A stretch of DNA of 8,875 nt. It comes from an uncultured Prevotella sp. Its GTDB lineage: Bacteria > Bacteroidota > Bacteroidia > Bacteroidales > Bacteroidaceae. Positions within the stretch are counted from its first letter, which is position 1, and the number at the start of each line of letters is the position of its first letter. Below, one piece after another: positions 7,701 through 8,875 of this stretch. The translations under genes and the position numbers were made by a program. The stretch lies in contig CALGHW010000166.1 of the NCBI GenBank assembly GCA_937916075.1, positions 1 to 8,875 on the forward strand, read 5' to 3'. The notes below the pieces were generated by a model. It worked only from the letters and a program-made list of their open reading frames with translations. It ran no database searches and was not told the DNA's origin.

Positions 7701-7894
7701 TGGGTGGCATGGGCAAGGCTGTCGAAGCGGAAGTGACCACCCATATCACAAATGCCACGACAACTCCCAACGCTGTGTCAACCGTCTGCTACAACCTGCA
7801 AGGCATCCGCGTCGGCGACCAATATGAAGGCACTGTCATCCGGGTGTCAACCTTGAGCGACGGCAGCAAGCAAGTAGACAAGCATATCCGATAA
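4760..7894 (+). CDS. Large multidomain CE8 pectinesterase (main frame; N-terminus displaced by frameshift)
   Basis: CE8 enzymes hydrolyse methyl esters of homogalacturonan, releasing methanol and giving pectate for PL1 lyases. ATG 4760 is only the first in-frame start. The gene almost certainly begins at 4536 in another frame, as conserved-looking coding sequence continues upstream to about 4676. In the 1,044-residue numbering: residues 1-~135 are a beta-sandwich; ~142-215 and ~217-295 are two InlB/'Bacterial repeat' modules (FKNWTDTDG, FTGWSNG, each ending in ANY); ~300-472 is a second beta-sandwich opening AAWDF; ~477-580 is a Big_5-like Ig domain (PAEGDSNVSANGKIVLNFDE). The CE8 beta-helix (~588-920) has YGYQDT (Q745, D746), TDFLCG (D769) and LGRPW (R826, W828), the classical catalytic set. 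The usual first glutamine (GQAVAL) reads GRGAAL here. A small Fn3-like region and a tail from Y1011 (YNLQGIRV) finish the protein; the tail matches that of the pectate lyase. It should be secreted if the frame is intact. Confidence 0.9.
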   Translation: MTQTIVKVETVQNAPSDNGAVNFSIDPKAGLTFTPTEVAFSCTRYGTDGGKIDIAWVNPDGTTVTLAQGLIPCRDNGKNKGNNPEGQKVNNYKYTVTGATPSEGTCGLRIYVYTLGATKSIGLGNVTISGKLNGTVKDVKQCNLTVKTNPEGAADIEVKPIGSVFDAGTELSLSQTRHFGYKFKNWTDTDGNILGTDSKLDYTISDDVTITANYETVKTFALNYKVNGGANDYMVSVNPAPHIEDNKNLFEDGTEVTLSASSNKILSFTGWSNGETTLETKLTMDKDQDIEANYSAKDFIAAWDFIKEGSNGRTADFTSADNESATLVLRNAAGETSGWLDKCGDKGGYEGRPAAVNWRTTGLGDYYWQTMVNAANFTDIKVSSAMTLNYNSYQKQNVEYSLDGEQWTKIGTIKIEGAKQWKEETFSLPAAADNQSKVYIRWIADKTSSVIGATSDNDGAGLADIYITATAKIVDDGTAPALTSSVPAEGDSNVSANGKIVLNFDEKVKVGENIAGQLKPASNLSNGFTALTPTVYGKSVIFEYSNLDYATDYVFTLPAKSIGDLTDNFIDKPILIHFTTKSRPAITKSLYDFVVPDDGSFKEAIAKANKREDKQKRFRIFVKQGNYTTPADEAAFVTGSDGVNYPDPITYLTASNVSIIGEDMNSTTVVNTVPSNLVPTKYGDQNPIEGLHKCQTLDIGKNVTNTYLQDITLKSGLQDNTGRGAALEDAGDKTICKGVGLYGYQDTYDTKNGNGRCYFEGGRLRGRTDFLCGKGDVYYNGVELVMCEKGGFIAVPSTPKKYGYIFKDCVVKAEKSGIDGNFTLGRPWGSGTPIALFIDTRMEARPSALGWDEMSGGWPARYAEYNSTTASGSVIDLSGRKTIFGDGHINNPVLTADEAAALTLETVMGGDDKWDPTTATEQAPAPEQVILSGTSLTWTDSPYTLCWAVCQNGKVIGFTTEPAFTVTDTNAKYSVRAANEMGGMGKAVEAEVTTHITNATTTPNAVSTVCYNLQGIRVGDQYEGTVIRVSTLSDGSKQVDKHIR

Positions 7895-7946
7895 GACAAC
7901 GGCCATAGGCCTTCCGCAAGAAGACCCAAAGCCATACTTTTCATGT

Positions 7947-7994
7947 GGAGACGCAGTGTATCTTTAATAAACACTGCGCCTCCTCTTTTTTTTT
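7947..7994 (+). terminator. Intrinsic terminator after the pectinesterase gene
   Basis: GGAG-A-CGCAGTGT (7947-7959) pairs with ACACTGCG-C-CTCC (7971-7983), an 8-base plus 4-base stem with one mismatch and an AT-rich loop. A run of nine T follows (7986-7994). It lies 52 bases after the pectinesterase stop codon and closes a monocistronic unit. Confidence 0.9.
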
Positions 7995-8402
7995 ACCTAC
8001 AAGGGAGCACTCGCAAAAGGGTTGGCATATGACATCCCCACCAATATCATTTCCGCTTTTAACTCGTTGGCGGAATCTTGGCAACCATAAGGGAGCTTTA
8101 GCCTTGCAAATGGCCAGTTTTAGAGCCAACCACCTTGGTGACCGGCTCTAAGATAGCCAACAAAACAGGCTAAACAAGACACTTTGGGGCCATGACTCAG
8201 GCGTGATGTTATCAAGCCGTTTGTTCGTCAGCGGTCACTTATGGTGCGGTAATACACCACACCCCACTACCATTTCCATCCATACAGACCAGACCTTTTC
8301 TGCACATTTTTTTAATGTCAATTAAAACATGACTTTTCTTTCCTCTTTTTCTGTTTGTCACAAAAAAAGCATTAAAATTGCTGTCTATTCATTAAAAATC
8401 AC
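7995..8402. other. Non-coding intergenic stretch without a convincing gene
   Basis: No reading frame here has protein-like composition or a recognisable family. The stretch contains repeated short words: AAGGGAGC at 8001 and 8089; TTGGC at 8022, 8067 and 8078; and the inverse GCCAAC at 8125 and 8156. It also holds the nested hairpin at 8097-8174, a small TGGTG/CACCA hairpin (8242-8259) and an AT-rich TTTTAA/TTAAAA inverted repeat (8310-8327). From about 8300 the DNA becomes strongly AT-rich, as expected for a Bacteroidota promoter region. Confidence 0.6.
8097..8174. other. Nested long hairpin, possible structured RNA or repeat element
   Basis: Three arms nest. The outer is TTTAGCC/GGCTAAA (8097-8103 with 8168-8174). 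Next is TGGC/GCCA (8111-8114 with 8156-8159). The core is GTTTTAGAGCC with GGCTCTAAGAT (8117-8127 with 8144-8154), 11 pairs including two G-T wobbles. A small CACC/GGTG pairing lies in the loop. There is no T-run, so it is not a simple terminator, and it lies 120 bases beyond the terminator at 7994. It could be a small RNA, a regulator-binding region or a copy of a dispersed palindromic repeat. No known RNA family is recognised. Confidence 0.45.
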
Positions 8403-8410
8403 TATATTTG
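8403..8410 (+). promoter_or_regulatory. Candidate upstream -7 box for the fasciclin gene
   Basis: TATATTTG matches TAnnTTTG and continues as CA. ATTG at 8377-8380, 22 bases upstream, is a near match to the -33 TTTG element. Initiation here would give a leader of about 120 bases before the ATG at 8538. It competes with the box at 8478. Confidence 0.5.
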
Positions 8411-8477
8411 CAAGGTGTTATGGAAAAACAGATACATAATCCGTTAAAAAATCCACCTCACGACTACCCTAATGTGC

Positions 8478-8485
8478 TAACTTTG
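8478..8485 (+). promoter_or_regulatory. Candidate proximal -7 box for the fasciclin gene
   Basis: TAACTTTG matches TAnnTTTG and continues as CA. It ends 52 bases before the ATG, almost the same spacing as the -7 box of the pectinesterase gene (53 bases). No -33 TTTG is visible at the usual spacing. The shared layout favours this as the main start, perhaps activator-dependent. Confidence 0.5.
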
Positions 8486-8537
8486 CACCTGTAATATTAA
8501 CTACCAAAGACAACAAAACTATAAAAACTACCAGTAT

Positions 8538-8875
8538 ATGAAAAGACCAAGACTAAAGAGCGCAATGGGCCTCCTGTTGCTTTCCTCAGTGACGTTGTCA
8601 TCATGTTCTGACATTGACAAGTATTTCGAGACCCCCGACTGGATTAGCGGTTCGATATACGAGGAACTACAAAGTGACGGCAACTACAGCATTTTCCTGA
8701 AGGGAGTGGACCGCGCCGGACTACAACCTATCGTCAACGGAAAGTCAATTCTCACCGTCATGGCTCCCGATGACAACACCATGCGACAGTATCTCAAAGA
8801 CACCTACGGCACGGAGTCTATTGACGAGATTCCTGTGGAAGAAGTCAAAAAGCTCATCGGCTTCCATGTGCTCTA
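8538..8875 (+). CDS. Fasciclin (FAS1)-domain lipoprotein, 3' partial
   Basis: The gene runs off the right edge; 112 codons are visible. The start at 8538 gives MKRPRLKSAMGLLLLSSVTL followed by a lipobox SSC with Cys23, a signal peptidase II site, so the protein is a lipoprotein. Acidic and aromatic residues follow the cysteine (SDIDKYFETPDW). A FAS1-like start comes next: SIYEELQSDGNYSIFLKGVDRAGL, then SILTVMAPDDNTM (the usual 'TVFAPTNEA' position) and VKKLIGFHVL (the usual 'L..HV' motif). FAS1 domains mediate adhesion or binding. In Bacteroidota such lipoproteins often sit next to SusC/SusD-type uptake genes, so this is probably the first gene of a pectin-oligosaccharide uptake operon continuing to the right. 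The leader is A-rich with no Shine-Dalgarno sequence. Lipoprotein and FAS1 calls are fairly firm; the role in glycan binding is inferred. Confidence 0.85.
   Translation, partial: MKRPRLKSAMGLLLLSSVTLSSCSDIDKYFETPDWISGSIYEELQSDGNYSIFLKGVDRAGLQPIVNGKSILTVMAPDDNTMRQYLKDTYGTESIDEIPVEEVKKLIGFHVL

Noticed and set aside
7945..8151. Small + strand ORF of 68 codons after the pectinesterase gene
   Set aside because: It begins inside the terminator stem and runs through the hairpin region; no protein-like features are seen.
8242..8259. Small TGGTG/CACCA hairpin
   Set aside because: A five-base stem with an eight-base loop is expected by chance in a region of this length and has no T-run.

Overview
The window reads as part of a pectin-degradation locus of a Bacteroidota bacterium, most likely a Prevotella relative. 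Four things point there. All genes are on the + strand in a polysaccharide-utilisation arrangement. Start codons have A-rich leaders without a clear Shine-Dalgarno sequence. Promoter-like TAnnTTTG (-7) boxes precede the third and fourth genes. Two secreted enzymes carry a short C-terminal tail (YxxQGxRV...TLSDG) of the kind common in Prevotella secreted proteins. The genus assignment is an inference.

Layout. Positions 1-2427 hold the 3' part of a large enzyme gene whose start lies outside the window. It has the last ~70 residues of a GH105-type unsaturated rhamnogalacturonyl/glucuronyl hydrolase joined to a ~730-residue six-hairpin, glycosidase-like module of unassigned function. After a 34-base gap comes a secreted PL1-type pectate lyase (2462-4264), closed by a strong intrinsic terminator (4297-4342). 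A new transcription unit begins at a -7 box at 4475-4482 and carries a very large multidomain CE8 pectinesterase (4536-7894). Its signal peptide (4536-4763) and its body (4760-7894) are in different frames. One missing base near 4674-4678 would explain this. A second intrinsic terminator follows (7947-7994). About 540 bases of non-coding DNA come next, with a nested hairpin at 8097-8174 and two candidate -7 boxes. The window ends inside a fasciclin-domain lipoprotein (8538 onward), probably the first gene of another operon.

How the genes work together. The pectinesterase would remove methyl groups from homogalacturonan. The pectate lyase would cut the resulting polygalacturonate by beta-elimination. 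The GH105 part would remove unsaturated uronate from lyase-generated oligosaccharides, and the attached six-hairpin module may act on a further linkage, perhaps in rhamnogalacturonan. The fasciclin lipoprotein may be a surface component of an uptake system encoded beyond the right edge.

Most worth a second look: the frameshift that separates the pectinesterase from its signal peptide, the GH105/six-hairpin fusion with its uncharacterised module, and the structured non-coding segment at 8097-8174.
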